Source: Nautilus pompilius (taxonomy: Eukaryota; Mollusca; Cephalopoda; Nautilida; Nautilidae). From it: a DNA stretch of 64,000 bases. Shown piece by piece: positions 1 to 14,400 of the stretch. Both the position numbers and the translations under genes were made by a program. Where the stretch lies: the NCBI GenBank assembly GCA_018389105.1, contig JACATO010000333.1, forward strand, positions 1,178,001-1,242,000, in the 5' to 3' direction. The stretch's first letter is position 1. Every line of letters starts with the position of its first letter. Under the pieces are notes generated by a model that made no database searches, was not told the origin of the DNA, and worked only from the letters and a program-made list of their open reading frames with translations.

Positions 1-1318
1 CTGGGTGTGGACCCAATTTTCACCGTGGAATGGATATTGCTTAGTCATAAGAAAGTGTGATTCCTGGAAGATACAACAACTGAATGTCTATAAATAAGAC
101 AACACATTGATAGATGATGTCAGGCGGTTGTCTCAATGCTTTCTCTGCAGTTTGTTGTATGCGAGATTTAAAATCCCTGATGGGACTTTGGTCTTTCTAC
201 TGTGAGATGTAACATCAGTATCTTATCTTTAAAAGCTCAATGAGGTTTTTTTACACAAGGTCTCTCATTAAAAAGGAAAAAGAAAATTTTATCTTCACTT
301 TTATGTTTAAGCTTTCATAAATTTTTCTTCATTTTAATTTTTTTTTGGAAATTAACTTTATAGGTTTCAAAGGCTTTGAAGAAATGGTGGTTTGGGCTGA
401 CTCACAATGTCAGCCGGCACCATTTATTGTACAGAGTCAAGGATTGTAGACTTTAACCCCTCAGCATTCTTTGAGTGTTGTTCCTCTCAGTTTTAAATCT
501 TTGGGGTACATCAAGAGCCTTCAAAATAGGATTCATGACAAAAAGTAAATTTATATTTATTTTTCATCTAAAAAATGGACAAGTCCTGAAGAAACTTTTT
601 AAAGACTCTCTAAGAATGTCATATTTAATAAAGTAGAAAAGCAAAATATTTTGAATGAGTTATTGATCTGTAACATGATGAAATATGCAAATTAGGTGAG
701 TGCATATGAAAATAATCTTGTTAAATATACATTAGTATATGTAATGTAGGTTTGACATCATCTGCTGAAAACTAGTTGGAATCAGTTAGGTGGTACTGAA
801 CCTATTTTACATACACTACTAAAGTAAATCAAGTATAATTAGAAAGCATAAATTTAAAACTTTTAAAAAGAACTTATAGATTGGACATTAGAAAATGATA
901 TTTTAGCAATCATGCAATGATTTACTGAATCAGACAAGAGAAGATGACAGCATCTGATGTTTTCAAGAGTAGATTGGGTGCCCAATTCACTATAAAGAGA
1001 TCAGATCTTTATATAAATTTTAACTCTCCTCACCGGTTTCTTATTTGTGCTAAATTTTTGACGTTCTCAGCAGTAAACTTTACCACATTCCTACTTGAAA
1101 TGGTAAAATCCATGTTTCCATTTAGCCATCTGCATTTCTTATTAAAATTTAACAATACACATTCCATTCAAGTAAACACTGAAAAAAAAAATGCAACTTT
1201 TAAATTACTATTATGAATGCTTTACATTGTATAACAGAGGAAGATTAGATATATTTATACACTTTACTGATGAGCAAAATATCTTTTTAAACAAATGTTC
1301 ACTCAAAAGGAAATGGTA
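1..1318. other. AT-rich non-coding DNA upstream of the GCNT gene
   Basis: No recognisable gene, RNA or repeat boundary was found. The short open frames here (for example around 944-1216) have AT-rich composition and no family motif, and look like chance. This may be an upstream intron or intergenic DNA of the GCNT gene that follows. Confidence 0.5.
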
Positions 1319-1912
1319 CAGTCGACCCCCGCGTAATCGTGGTTCGGCATTCACGGCCCTGGTTATTCGCGGAATTTTCCTTAGAACCTAACTAATAATT
1401 GTTCATGGAAACCCCCGCATATTCGCAGAATCACAAATATCTTCTGCGATTTTTTTATGGTTTTTTTGGGGCAATATTTTTTTTTTCACGCTAAATTATT
1501 AATAAAAATATAATTTACTAATTTTGTAACATAAACACTAACGTAAATTCAGCAAAATATCAATATAAAATAAACGCTATTGGCTGGAGGTTTGAAAGTA
1601 GCCAATCCGAGAGCGTTATTCATTTCTCCTCGCTGCTGATTGGCTGCTGCCCACAAGGCGCTGTCTCAGGCAGATGCAGCCCAGCAGCCCCACATCATCC
1701 CAGTTTACCGCATGTAGCTATTTCAAGTGTTTCTCTGAGTGTTGTATTTTTTATTAAATTATTAATATATATTTACTTATATTTTTTATTATATTTTATG
1801 TTATATTTTTACATTTATAGGCATTTTTATGGACCGTGTCCAATATTCGCGGTTTTTCACTCTTCGCAGATGCTCTAGGAACGTAACCCCCGCAAATACC
1901 CGGGAACAACTG
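1319..1912. mobile_element. Pogo/Tigger-like non-autonomous DNA transposon (MITE)
   Basis: A 594-bp block, richer in CpG than its flanks, starts CAGTCGACCCCCGCG and ends with the complement of CAGTTGTTCCCGGG. The two ends are imperfect inverted repeats, with further shared ATTCGCGG-type subterminal words. TA dinucleotides at 1317-1318 and 1913-1914 fit a TA target duplication. CAGT(C/T)G ends with TA duplication are known from Tigger/pogo elements. No transposase reading frame is present, so it is a deletion derivative or MITE. The family assignment rests on the ends alone. Confidence 0.7.
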
Positions 1913-1914
1913 TA

Positions 1915-2485
1915 TTTCATAATTAGTTAAGATTTCATAAATACATTTTCCCATCTTTAAGTAAATATACATATGAATCAAAGAGTTAAGTGCATACATC
2001 TATAATTGAAAACTATCTGAGATCGTTTTGCAACACAAAATAACAATTTATTATTTGGAATAAAATAAATTTGAAATTTTGGAATTAAAATTTTTTTAAA
2101 GATTGAGTTGGAACATGGGACAAAAGATTGAGAAGTGGGATGGCCGGCAACCCTAAGTGTAGTTTCTATATAGAAATTATTTGTAATGACACTTAGGTAC
2201 TGCACAAAACACGTTTTAAAAATACTCCAAATTCTTTTTTAAAGAGACATTTTTATTTTAAAAATACATGGTGTGTAATAATACTACACAGTTAAAATAG
2301 CTTATGTGTTTAGCATTGAAATCCTTGGTTCTTCTCTTTCTCGCCAACTTTGTTCTTTCTTTTCTCTGCTGCCCTTTGCCACATCCAATCCACTTCATTT
2401 TCCAGGTTGGTTCAGCTGATTAATATTTCCACATCCTAATTTTAAAATACTGAATTATTTATTGTGTACAAATTAAACAACAACA
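1915..2485. other. AT-rich non-coding DNA between two repeats
   Basis: Nothing assignable was seen between the Tigger-like MITE and the SINE-like block. The minus-strand open frames here (1796-2205) overlap the MITE edge and have no motif. Confidence 0.5.
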
Positions 2486-2640
2486 TGGAGTGGTCGTCCA
2501 GTGATTAGCCCATTGGATTGCTAAGGTTTATGGCTTGTGATTGGGACCAGCTTTATTTGGCATATATCCTCAGTATGGTTACCTTTCGTGCTTCTTCATC
2601 AGCCAGCTACTGCACGGATTTCCTCTGGTCTCCTCCTACA
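2486..2640 (+). repeat. tRNA-derived SINE, degraded
   Basis: The first part reads like a decayed tRNA head: GTGGTCGTCCAGTGATTAG resembles a box A region and TGTGATTGGGACC a weak box B region. It is followed by a body ending CACGGATTTCCTCTGGTCTC, close to the TTTCCTCCGGTTTCCTCC block in the body of several animal SINEs. No poly-A tail or clear target duplication was found, so the ends are approximate. Confidence 0.5.
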
Positions 2641-3433
2641 TCTGAAAATGGAGGGTTATGGTAGGGACTTTTGTTAGATTGACTGATATTCTTGTACTTA
2701 ATAATAATACAGTTTGAACATTTAGATTATGAAAAGAATAGTTCAAACTCTTAAGGCTCCATCCATAAGCATTTACTATTTTACCGTTTACTGGTAAACA
2801 GATGAATTTTATTCCACAAACCATTTTTGTCTTTCTTAGAGCTGCAATAATGTTCATGGTAACACTCCTTGTTAGTATTGAGCTTCTTTTTCATGGGATT
2901 TACACAATGTTATAGTCTGAAAATGATAATAGAACTAGTGACTGTACTATTTGAAGTGTATCTGAGAGTACAGTTTAAAGAATGGTAATGCATCTAAAGT
3001 GAACATTTGAGTTTTCTTTGGTTTGTGTGAGGATCTGGACAGAATTCCATCATCAAGACACTAGACTAAAAATTACAGAGCTTCTTGTTCATATACTGCA
3101 GAAGACAGCTTGAGCAAGGAAAATAAATCTTTTCCAATTGTGATGCTTTAATTTTTTCTTTTTACAACCTCATTAACCCTGACAAAATCATATGTCCCCT
3201 CCACTTGTGGGGTTTTTAAACTTGATTTTGTATTTTGTAATCACTTTGATTCTATTTATCATGACTTTGTTGGCTGCCATTTGCATTTTTCTTTTTCAGC
3301 ATGTTGATGTTTTCCAAAATACCACTTACAAAGAAAAATAAAGAGGAAAACCTTTCTGTAGATAGAGATAATTGTCAGAGTTTAAGAATCATCAGATCAA
3401 ATGTCAATAAAGCTTTTTTGTTGTTGTTTTAGG
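2641..3433. other. Non-coding DNA, probably a 5' intron of the GCNT gene
   Basis: It ends in a pyrimidine-rich tract and AG (TTGTTGTTGTTTTAG, last base 3433) 32 bases before the GCNT start codon. A second good acceptor, TTTTTCTTTTTCAG, ends near 3299. Either could join an untranslated first exon lying upstream of the window. No coding signal was seen inside. Confidence 0.45.
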
Positions 3434-3465
3434 CAATCACAGCTGAGCATTCCTGCAGTGGGGGC

Positions 3466-4277
3466 ATGTTCCTGCTGCAGAGCTTCATCGCCATGAAGTG
3501 TGTGCGCCGACCAAACTGCCGGAAGCTGATCCTCATCTTTCTACTTTTGGTTGTTTTCGGATCACTGCTACTGTTCAGCTACTTTTCGAAATCACGCTCA
3601 AAAGTAAAACATTACGTTTCTAAGCATCTCCACAAGAGTTTTGCTCTTAAGGAAAGACTGTTGAACTTGCCTGTGTCACCATTGAGGCAGATTCCCAGGG
3701 TCAAGGCCCAGCAGATTAACTGCAAGGCTGTGTTCCAAGGCAATAAAGCTGAATTAAGAGAGGCAAAGAAATACATGCAGAAACATCCAAAGGTGAAGGT
3801 TTCTCCTGAAGAGCTTACAAGGGAGTCTCAGAACTGCACTGCATTCAGACTGAAAAGGATGTACATAATGAGCACCCTAACAAGGGAAGAGGCGGAATTT
3901 CCAATTGCCTTTTCATTACTTATTTACAAGGACCCAGAACAAGCAGAGAGATTGCTGCGCACCATTTATCGTCCACAGAACTTTTATTGTATTCATGTGG
4001 ATAAAAAGTCCCCAGCAAAGATTCATCAAGCTATGCAATCTGTGGCTGGTTGTTTTGACAATGTATTTATACCCACAAAGAAAGTGGATGTCCAGTGGGG
4101 ATTTTACAGTGTTCTAGAACCAGACATAATTTGTATGAGAGAGCTCCTTAAATACAAAAAATGGAAATATTTCATTAATTTGACTGGGCAGGAATTTCCC
4201 CTGAAAACTAACTATGAACTGGTTAAAATTCTGACGGCCTACAATGGTGCCAATGACTTGGAAGGTACCGTAAAAAG
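3466..4277 (+). CDS. GCNT: GCNT coding exon 1
   Basis: This exon encodes residues 1-270 plus two bases of codon 271: cytosolic tail, membrane anchor (LILIFLLLVVFGSLLLF, from residue 21), stem, and the N-terminal half of the GT14 domain. A likely N-glycosylation site is NCT at 123-125; NLT at 238 sits in the conserved core. The exon stops at AG|GTGAGT; reading on meets a stop codon at once, so splicing is needed for a working enzyme. The upstream acceptor at 3433 suggests the exon itself begins at 3434. Confidence 0.93.
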
Positions 4278-7200
4278 GTGAGTTTCTTTTGTAAATTTTT
4301 ATTTTCTATCAGCTATTATGCACTCAAATTTTCCTGTTTCTTGCTGCTTGTCTTCCAAACACCTTTAGGTTGGTCACATTGTTGGCAGTCAGACTGCTGG
4401 AGCTCCCTGTTCCAGAGAACTAACTTGGTTTGGCATATCTTCCTGGCCTGGTTTATACAGCTGGAAGTGGATTTCCTCTTGCATCTGTGGTTTGTTCATT
4501 CCTGGATAGCATGGAAGGATTCTAGGAGCACACAACACAAGTACCATTTCTCTCTAATCTATTTAGGATCATGGATGTGAACCACGACTATTGACTCTGG
4601 GAATGGCACACATAAAGATAATATTAATTTACTGCATGACCCTGTTTACAACTAAGAAAAGAAAAACTATTGCAAAGATCAAAGCCTCGTCCATTGGAAA
4701 ATAAAAAAAATAAATGCACTGGAACAATGTTTTAGATATTAGCTACTTGTTACGTTCCATTGTATATATATATATATTATGCACTTCTGTACATCCTGGT
4801 GGTATTAATGTTTTGAATCTGAAACAGACTTATTTCTGCAAGTAGTTAAAGTAATCCCACAATACAATGCTGTAAAAGCTGACATCACTTTCCCCCAACT
4901 CTCTCTTTCTCTCTCTGTCTTATTTTTCTATTGTAAATATTGTGATCTCACTGTTCATTATCTGTGCCGTCAAATGTTTCCTATCATTCTTTTCTTACTA
5001 GAGCTTAGTGGCATATCAACTTCCACTCAGAAACATTTTCTGGATCATCAGGTACAGAGGTTGGTTTCTTTGCGTTTCATTTTTCATGTAGTACTTATCA
5101 CGCTGATCCCCCCTTTTTTAAAGGAATTTCCCTTTGTTTAATCATAAATATTTATTGAAACTTATTGTTAGCATCATCACCATCTTTCTCTATGTCTGAT
5201 CTGTTTTGGCAAGAATTCTCATTTTCTTTAACCAGAATGAATCTGAGCAAAGAAAGTTTACTCTCAAGAGAAGGATGGAATCTTTGAAAGATGAACGTTT
5301 CTGTAATTTAAAAAAAAGGGGGGCTTTTTCCTTAAGTTTGTTGTGTAGCAGGCCAAGGTACCATTTTAGACATCTTTCATTTGTCCGGTCAGTTTCTGTT
5401 CCAGACATCGCACTTTGAGTTGTGATGTAGGTAGACTTGTTCAGCGATGGAATTAATTCAGACTGGTTAAAGTTGCTGTCGTCATCTAAACCGAACCTGC
5501 AGATCAGGTAAAAATGGAAGATCTAATAAACAAGAATCTACCCTGGTTTGCCTGAATTAGGGATTGAGTTTAAAGATAAGTCTCTTTGAGAAAAGGGTAT
5601 TTGTTTTATATTTGTGCTTTCATCTCTTTAAATTATATTTTTACTTTTTATATATTTTATACTTTGAGTCAAAACAATCCACCAACAAATATATTTTATT
5701 TTGTTTCCCAGCTATTTTACAGGTTGCAAAGTAACAACTTCATCATCATCATCTCCAAATATGTTAATGATGCAAGTTTTAAGCAATGTCCTTAAATTTT
5801 GTCATTTGAACTTAAAAAAAAAAAAAATATTTGATTTTTTTTTTCATTTGGTCAAATCAGAAACTTAAAATTTTTTATGAGCGCAGAAACTCCTGATTCA
5901 GCATGTAGAGCACCCAGACTGAGGGATGAGAAACAGGGGTGAGATGTTACATTACATCATCAAATGAATGAAACTGTTGACTGACTTCATCAGAGGGATG
6001 AAAAACAGGGATGAATTTTATATTATATCTTAAGGGACATAGGAAGCAAATCATTGTAATGGGATCTATCTCATGGGTGTTATCCTACAAATTACTTTCT
6101 ACACCGAAAGATTAATTTATGTAAAAGACTATTTTTAGATTGAAAACCTAAAGTGTTCTCAGTGAACGGTTTCTTAATATTGAAAACACAGCTCTTTTGA
6201 ATGATCAAATGTATGTATTGAATTTTCATTTTCTTTTTTCAAATTTTGGCTTAATTATTTCGCAGAATATGAATAATAACCTAACTGATGACATTTTTCT
6301 AGTAAATCTTTTAAGAAAAGTATTTCAGCAAAATTATTCTTAAACTGTGCGATGACAATTACAAAGAATGTGTCAGGTGTTACATAGAATGCTTACTAAT
6401 AATGAATATTGACAGGGAAACTAATCAAGACTGGTTTGTTCATTGCGCAAGAAAAGTTAGTTGAGCATGGGAGGCACAGAAGCAATGAAATCATCCAATA
6501 TCCAATTCAAATCCAAAGGATTCACTTGTTCCTTTTGCACATTCATAACCATTCAATAATTAAGTCTTTTCTAACCATTGTTGCTCATAATGCTGTTTTC
6601 ATTCATCAGAAAGCACCGAATGCTTTCTTGCTCTATACGTTGGAAGATTGCATAAACAAAAAAAGCTGCATACACGGATGCATTCTTTATGTAGATCCCT
6701 TATTTGCAGTGACAATCCATGAAGGAATTCAATTACTTCATAAACAGAAGTAAATTTAGAAGAATTGGCTCTTAGGTGAATCAGTTTATTTTGTATTCCT
6801 TCAGGGCAGAGGTCACCAAAAAAAGGAACACACTCAGGATAGATGCTTTCTACTTCTTCCATATCAGCAGCCATGAACACTGATTCCATTACCTTAACTT
6901 TTTTATAGCCAGGCTGATCAAATCTGTGTTTGATAGCCTGAGTCAGAATGTTGAGGCAGTTGTAGAGCAATACATGATAGCAACATCTGCAAACAATGAT
7001 AAGAAACAGAATATAATAATACATACATAATTTATTACAAACTCAACATAAAACAGATCGACACAAACATCCTGAGAAATGTATTTAATTAATGATTGAA
7101 ATTTATTGCAGTGAATCATAGAGAATTAAAATCATACCAGTCACAAATTATGAGCAATCGCCCTCAGATATGCAGGTCTGTCTTCATTGGTACAGTTGGC

Positions 7201-10200
7201 AGCTAGTGTCTTCAGGCAGTTATCAATGATGTTGTACCTTTTGTTTTATGGCTTTGTGTTCAATCCCATTGCAGCCGGCTTGCTCAAGATTTCATTAATG
7301 GCTTCTTTCCTTAGTTCTGTGATGAGCTTACAAATCGATGAGTGTATGATAACCATTCGTTGGTCGAAAGCACATTGTCAGCCCTCCAGAGAATTATTGG
7401 TTTGGGGCAGATTGTCTTGAACTCTGCTGCTCACGTTCCACATTTCAATCTCAAATGTAGGCAGCCTTTATCTCCCTCAAGTAACAGTACTGAGCCAAGT
7501 GCGCTCTCAAAATAGGCCAAAACATCTGATATTCTTACATCCATTTTGTTATTGAGAGAGTCCATCAGAACATTAAATGATATCATTTGGTGAAAAAAAT
7601 GCAAGTGCTTGTATACTTTTAATCAGTAGTACATTTTCCAGTTCCACATACCACAGTCCAAGAGACTGAACATTGTACCACAAACATTGAGTGGAGTGGG
7701 AAAAGCATCCAAAAACTGTGGTGGTTGTAAAATGCTTTTGTGATGCAGCTAAGTACAGCTCATTCAGAGTCAGTTGTATGTGATATTGTGTATGTCCTCA
7801 TTTTTGTTCTTTGTTACATAGCACATCAAGGGCAGAGTGTGGATTTTGTCAATAATAACATTTAAATGCCAAAAATGGTTCCCCTCTGGTTGTGAGTCTT
7901 AGATCTTCGGTTGTATTGTCACTATCACCTCTTCTGTCTAATCATTCATGCCAATTCCTTTATAGACAATGAGCCAACTGCACATTCTCAGGGAAATTTG
8001 ATGTACAACTGTGTATGATGCTACTAGCAGCTTCCTCATATTATCCAGCTTGTTGCTACATTTCATGTGCAGATTTCAGAGCATAAATGCATGCTGTATC
8101 TGGTAGATTTGTGTTCCGATGGATTACCGTGGATAACATCATTAATTGTCTTCAGCCTCCTGCTGTGGCATTTCTGCTTTTCACATACATCTTTTCTCTG
8201 TCAATAATATAGGCATAGAGAAGCTTCCTGCCACTTTTGGACTCCAGATACAGAGGAATTTATGTGAGCCAACAAGCAGTGGTCAAGATGATCCAGGCAG
8301 ACAGCAGACTGTTTATCAATAGTGGAAAGGCAGGTCATGTCATTATTTCATCTGCTAGTCTCTGAATGGCTTGGGACAGAGTTACTATTACATCAGCTTG
8401 ATTGTGTGGCATGTGGCGTTGATATGCCATCCAATCAGCTTTATACTTAAATGATGTGCTATTATTATTTTTAGCAGACATATGGCAGGGACCACCTGTA
8501 TTTAGCCTTTGTTATCTGTTTGTATGAATGTATGAATGAAAGTAAAATGGAAAGTTGAAATGTTTTAAAAATATATCATATTTAAAATATTTGAGAAAAA
8601 TATTTCACCAAAGTAAACGTGAAAAGAATGATTTTCTGTCCATTTTATGGGTTTGGTGGCATACCGTCAGGCTACCGGCTGGCTCTTAACTTCATATTGT
8701 TTTGATTGTCTAAATTCCTGTGGTGAGACTGGCTCATTAATTATCAGGTTTTGTTTCTCTAGTAAAACATTTTTCCAGAAGGAATCAAAGTGGCATTTAG
8801 TCAGAATATGCTGCAAGCACTCAAGAGTTTGTCAAGTGATTGCCTTTCCTTCTGATGTGGTCATTGTAATTTTTTGTAGAACATGAATGAGATTATCATT
8901 TTGACCAAATGTCAGAATTCTGAGATGAAGGCAGAAGAAATATTTGAAAGTCTCCATCTTGACTTATGCTCCATTAAGTTTTGAGTTTTCCTACGGGTCG
9001 CTTGCTGCATCATGGACTTGCTCCCACATAAGTAGCAGTTCCAAGTAGTTTACTATAGACCAGAATGTGGTTGATTTTACTGTCCATCACATTGGAAAGA
9101 GAATTCCAATGCCTGGTGATGTGCTGAGTGACTGTTCTTTCATTTTTGCTCAGAGATGTTGTCTTTGTTGAGAATACTTAAGCTTTATGATTTCATATGT
9201 TACTTCCATAAAACTCTTCATAGTTGGACAATTCTTGACCATGTCACTACATGATAATGAAAATGTGTGACCACAGCAATGGATTATGGTTCTTGTTTCT
9301 GTAGCTGCTGTGCAGCATCTTTGTTCTTGCCAGTCATGTTCAATGCTCCATCATAGCAATGACCATATGCATGAGTCATAAATTTAGTCAGGACAACATT
9401 GGACAGCAGTAACTATTGAGTAAGCATGAAGGAATTCTAACTTATAAAGACCAGTGAAATCCTCATGAACTTTAAATCATCATTTACACATCACAAAACA
9501 ATCACAAGCTGTTTCTTATTGAAGGAATCTGCTACTTTATCCATTCTGTTGATTAATGTTGCTGTTTGTCTAGGAACAGCAAGAAAGTCACTGTTCTCAC
9601 AAATATTCAGCAACATAGACTGATTTACCATCTTCTCACCTTGATTTGTTCTTGAAAGCAATTCCCCAACACCATGTTTTGATTTGGCATGATCTATTGC
9701 CTCAACAGCTCCTTTGTGTACTTTAGATCCATTATGCTTTCAAAATTGGATGTTAGTATGTTAGTATCCTTCCAGTTATGAAAGCCCTGGAGTGTGAAAA
9801 TATCCTCTGTGAAGCTTACCCTCATTTTCAGCATGACAACCATTGTGGCAGAAAATCTTCTCTTCTGACATATTCTAATGCAACCAAGGCCATGGTAGTG
9901 GATGACATGGAACTTCAATTGCTTTAGTCATTTGGATGGATAGAGTTACTGGTGTGTAGATGCTGGCAGAAGATTGTGATGATGTTGCATTTGCCTGATC
10001 AGAGGCAGAAGATACTAGTAAAGAGATGCTGGTGGTGTGTGATGACGTAAAATAGCTTACTTTCAGTATGCATGATTTTGGACAGTGTTGTATGAGATCC
10101 TTTTGCCGCTAGGCAACTGAAATTGAAGAAGAATAGAATATTTACTGCACATATTAATAACAAATGCTATAATATGTATATTAATGATAAACTTTTAAAG

Positions 10201-11393
10201 GAACTATATCTGAATACATATATAAGTTAACGCAATAGATCTTATATGACTCAAAATAACTGGCAGGCAAAAGTGGCCACTACAGTTAGAAAAGTTGTAT
10301 CGTAACAGGATGCCAGAGCATCAGCCAATGACTTGTGCAGTGAACTGAGATGGCCAAGTGTGAACAACAGCTCAAAGGTTGTGGGTGCTAGAGCTTTCCT
10401 GAAAGCTAACTATCGGTTAGTGCATGATCGACTCAGTATCCATTAAGGTGCCTTTTGGATAACATTGAATTATTCAAAACTATCAGAATCACTGCTCTCA
10501 GTTCTGTATATGCCCCTTGCAATACCTTTTTTGTCCTGCAAACATATTTGATGATAAATTTTAGCTGTCCTTTTTGCTAACAGTGGAAGTGAGATAAGCG
10601 AGAAATACTTTGTCTTTTTCTCACGCTCAATAATATCCTCATAATATTAGAATATAAACTGCATTTTGTGCAATTCTGCTATAATTTTTTATAAATAAAA
10701 ATAATAATTCTATGTTCATGCTAGAAAATTTGGAAGGCTAAATTATTTTTGACATTTAGCCATAAAATGAATATTTGAAGGAAAAAACATTACGTAAACT
10801 ATGTATTTAAATCATACGCCCCTGACCCCACCCCAAATTTTTGCACATCAGTATTTTTATAAATCAAAAATGCCTTAAACTTAAACAAGAAAGTAAAATT
10901 TCTGATGCTAGAAGAACAATATATTTAATGTCCCCCTCAACTTTTTGTGAGACAGACTTTCTTCCGCTGGTTGTAATCTAGGAAAATTACTTCAGATCTG
11001 CTCAAAAATGAAACTAGATTCTCAAAAATCTCTAACCATCCATGTGCCTCCCTCCAAAATACTTCCTACATGACACCTATAGAACATATATTTAGATGTA
11101 AACTATACAGCCAATGTAAATTCCTGACTTTTGGGGTTAGGGTTAGGGGTATATTTTAAAAATATTCTCTTAACCCTAACCCAGTTTTAATCACAAAGGG
11201 CAAGATTTTAGCTTAAGCAAAATATGGAAGAAACAGTAATAATCTTTAAAAATTTTTAAATATCTTCCTTTTCTATAGAAATTCTCAATATCTGAAAAAA
11301 ATTTTCTAGCTATTAAACGGTCTGTGTTCATAACTGAGCATTTTTTAGGCATTCAAACTAAAATTAAGTAGTGTTTCTCTAAAATCTTTTGAG

Positions 11394-11456
<63 letters not shown>

Positions 11457-14400
11457 ATCATGATGATTAAAAATAAGATAAAATATTTTAACTTGCAACA
11501 TTGGTAAATTTAACTTGTTATAAGCTGTGATTCATGTCAGGCTTCAGACATTTATGAACTGTCAGATTTTAGAGAACTATTCAGCAACAAGATCTCCCTG
11601 ACTAGGCTGTGATGGTGAGCCCATGATGATCATCTCTAGTTTTACATAGACTTTTCCTTTCCAGATGATGTAATAGAATATAAATATCAAGGCTATTATT
11701 ATTTCTAACAATACTGAATACTGCTTTTTTCTTAAAGCAAACAACTGGTATCTTGTTTGGATATGTCCTGCATGGATTTCGTTATAAAGTGTTTGTGTGT
11801 ATGCACCATGCAGTAGGAATGGTTAGTGCTGAGATTTTTATCATGTGGTTGAAGAGAATTAGGTAAGTTGTTTCCTTCTATTCGGGTATTAGAGAAGAGT
11901 CAGTAAGGGTCAGAAAGTGATGGTCTGTTATTACCATTTGCAGTGGTGCACCCAGCAGGGGGCCCATGGAGACCTGCCTCCTGCCCAGAAAAAAAATTTA
12001 TGACAATTTTCTGACTGACTTTTTGTGCGGTAAACATTTTTTTTTGTGCAGTTCACATTGCAGGCAAAACAACATGATGCAGCATCAATGTAAACTGCAC
12101 AAAATTCACACAACTGTGTTGAACACGGCAGTGTGAATAGGCCTTAAGTCATACCTCACGGTGTATTGATTTCAAAGCAGTCACCAGTGTCTTAATTGGT
12201 GGTGTCTTATGCTACATACAGTCCTCTACACTGGTGTGCTGTACATGTTTGTTTGACCTAGTTACATCATTTTACCAATCAATTTGTTGTTTCAAGCAAA
12301 TTGTTTTGTTTTCAGCCATGTTTGACAAATGAGACAAACCATCAAGTTCTTCTCAATTGGGCATTGAGTCATATTTTGTAAAGAGACCAAAGGGTGATGC
12401 AGCTACGATGAAGACAACATCTGGTGAATCAGTAGATCTACTACATGAACTTCTTCAACCTTTGCCAAATGATATAGGAGCATATATAGGTTCAACTGTC
12501 ACTGATGAAAAACAATATAAGTTACTGAAAAGTCCATGGATGCCTTCTGCAGATTACAAATTTCCAAGTGTTGTGCAGTGTGGGCATAACAGATCCTTTC
12601 AATGCCACTGGCTAAACACCTGAGATTTTCTCGTGTATATCCCAAGTCAGCATGGTGTCTACTGCAAATATTGTACATTATTTGGTCCGGAAAGCTTTGA
12701 AAATTTGTAACAGAACCACTGTGTCGATATAAAGATGCCCGAAAAGACTTTGAGAAGCATGCGGGACAGGACTATCAGATTGTGAGTCATAACCAAGCTG
12801 ATGAGTTCTTGGTAAGGTATATGGAGAAAGAGAAAGATATTATCAGATTGTTGGATTCGTCACGTCAGCTTCAAATTGCAGAAAACAGGCACAAGATTTG
12901 ACTAGTAATAAAAACAGTCATATTTTGTGGACAACAGAATTTGCATTAAGGGGGCACAAAGATCATGGACCACTCAAAATGGAGATGCCTCAGCACAATG
13001 ATGGGATTTTCAGAGCATTACTAAGATTCAGGATTGATGCTGGTGACGCTGCACTTCAATGCCACTATGACATTGCAAATGCAAGTGCAACCTATCTCAG
13101 ATGGTAGACACAGAATGAAATCATCAATGTGTGTGGTACTGTCATTGTGCAAACACTTGTCAAAGAAATAAGAGCTGCAAAATTCTTCAGTCTGCTTTAG
13201 GATGACACAACAGATATGGCAACAAGGGAGCAGTGTTCTATCTTTGAGATATATCAAGGAGAACAGTCTATGAAAAATTTCTAGGATTTTGTGATGTTAG
13301 TGGAGACTTGACTGCCAGGGGTATCACCACCACAGCTTTTAATATGTTGAGGCAAGTTGGTCTGGATATCAGTCTTATCCGTGGTCAGGGGTATGATAGT
13401 GCAAGCACCATGAGTGGCTAGTGGAAAGGTGTACAGGCAGAGGTAAAGAAGGTAAGTCCTGCAGCACCTTATGTGCATTGCGACGGTCATGTTTGAACCT
13501 TGCTACATAAGCAGCATGTCCAATCACAACTGACATGGCCAAATGAAGGAGATGGCCACTTTCTTTCATATCTCAGCAAAACGAACAAAGTATTGCAAGT
13601 GCATCTCCCTTCCAGGAAAGGAATCAAAAAGGTTTGCCTAACCCATTGGGTTGAAGGTCATGCATCAATCGTACATTTCACAGAATTACTGGAGCCTGTT
13701 GTTCGAGCTTTGGAGAATATTTCTCAGCAGGGTGGTGATTGGAGTGGAAATTCTATGTCACTGCTGTGAGCAATATGAAACACAGAATTTATCATTGCCA
13801 TTTATGTCATGAACGAAATGGAAGCCTTGTTTTTGCCATTGTCTAAGGCTCTGCAAACTCCAGATATTGATCTTTTAAAGTGTATATCAATGGTGGATGA
13901 GGTTTTGAATGTTTTGAGAAACAAAAGAGAAAATGCAGAAGCAGAATTCCATTCTATTTTTACTGATTCAGTTATGACCATAGCTGATCAACTGGATGTC
14001 GATATCAAACTTCCAAGACGCACTGGGTGCCAAGTTCATCGAGAAAATCATGATGCATCTAGTCCAGAGAAATTCTACAGAAGAACCATCTACCTTCCGT
14101 ACTTGGAGAACATGATTCACCAGATGGTGCAATTTGATCCTATGGAACGACACTGTTTAAAGATGCAACATTTGATCTTTGCTTTCCTTAGTTCGGGCAA
14201 CTTCACTGCTCTCCAAGAGGTATTTGAACTTTACAGCTTGACATTGACACATCTATGCCAATCTTGAAAGGAGAATACGAGAGATGGACATTAAAGTGGG
14301 CCAGTGTTTTGAAGACTGAACTGCCAGAAAATGTCATGGAGATACTGTGTGTCTGTGATTCCTTCTCTTTTCCGAACATCCACACACTGCTGCGCCTATT

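Noticed and set aside
4278..4580. Open frame just after GCNT exon 1
   Set aside because: It begins at the splice donor and is T-rich intron sequence without motifs; the true continuation is the exon at 17959.
6409..6753. 114-codon plus-strand frame
   Set aside because: It is the opposite-strand shadow of the minus-strand hAT transposase C-terminus.
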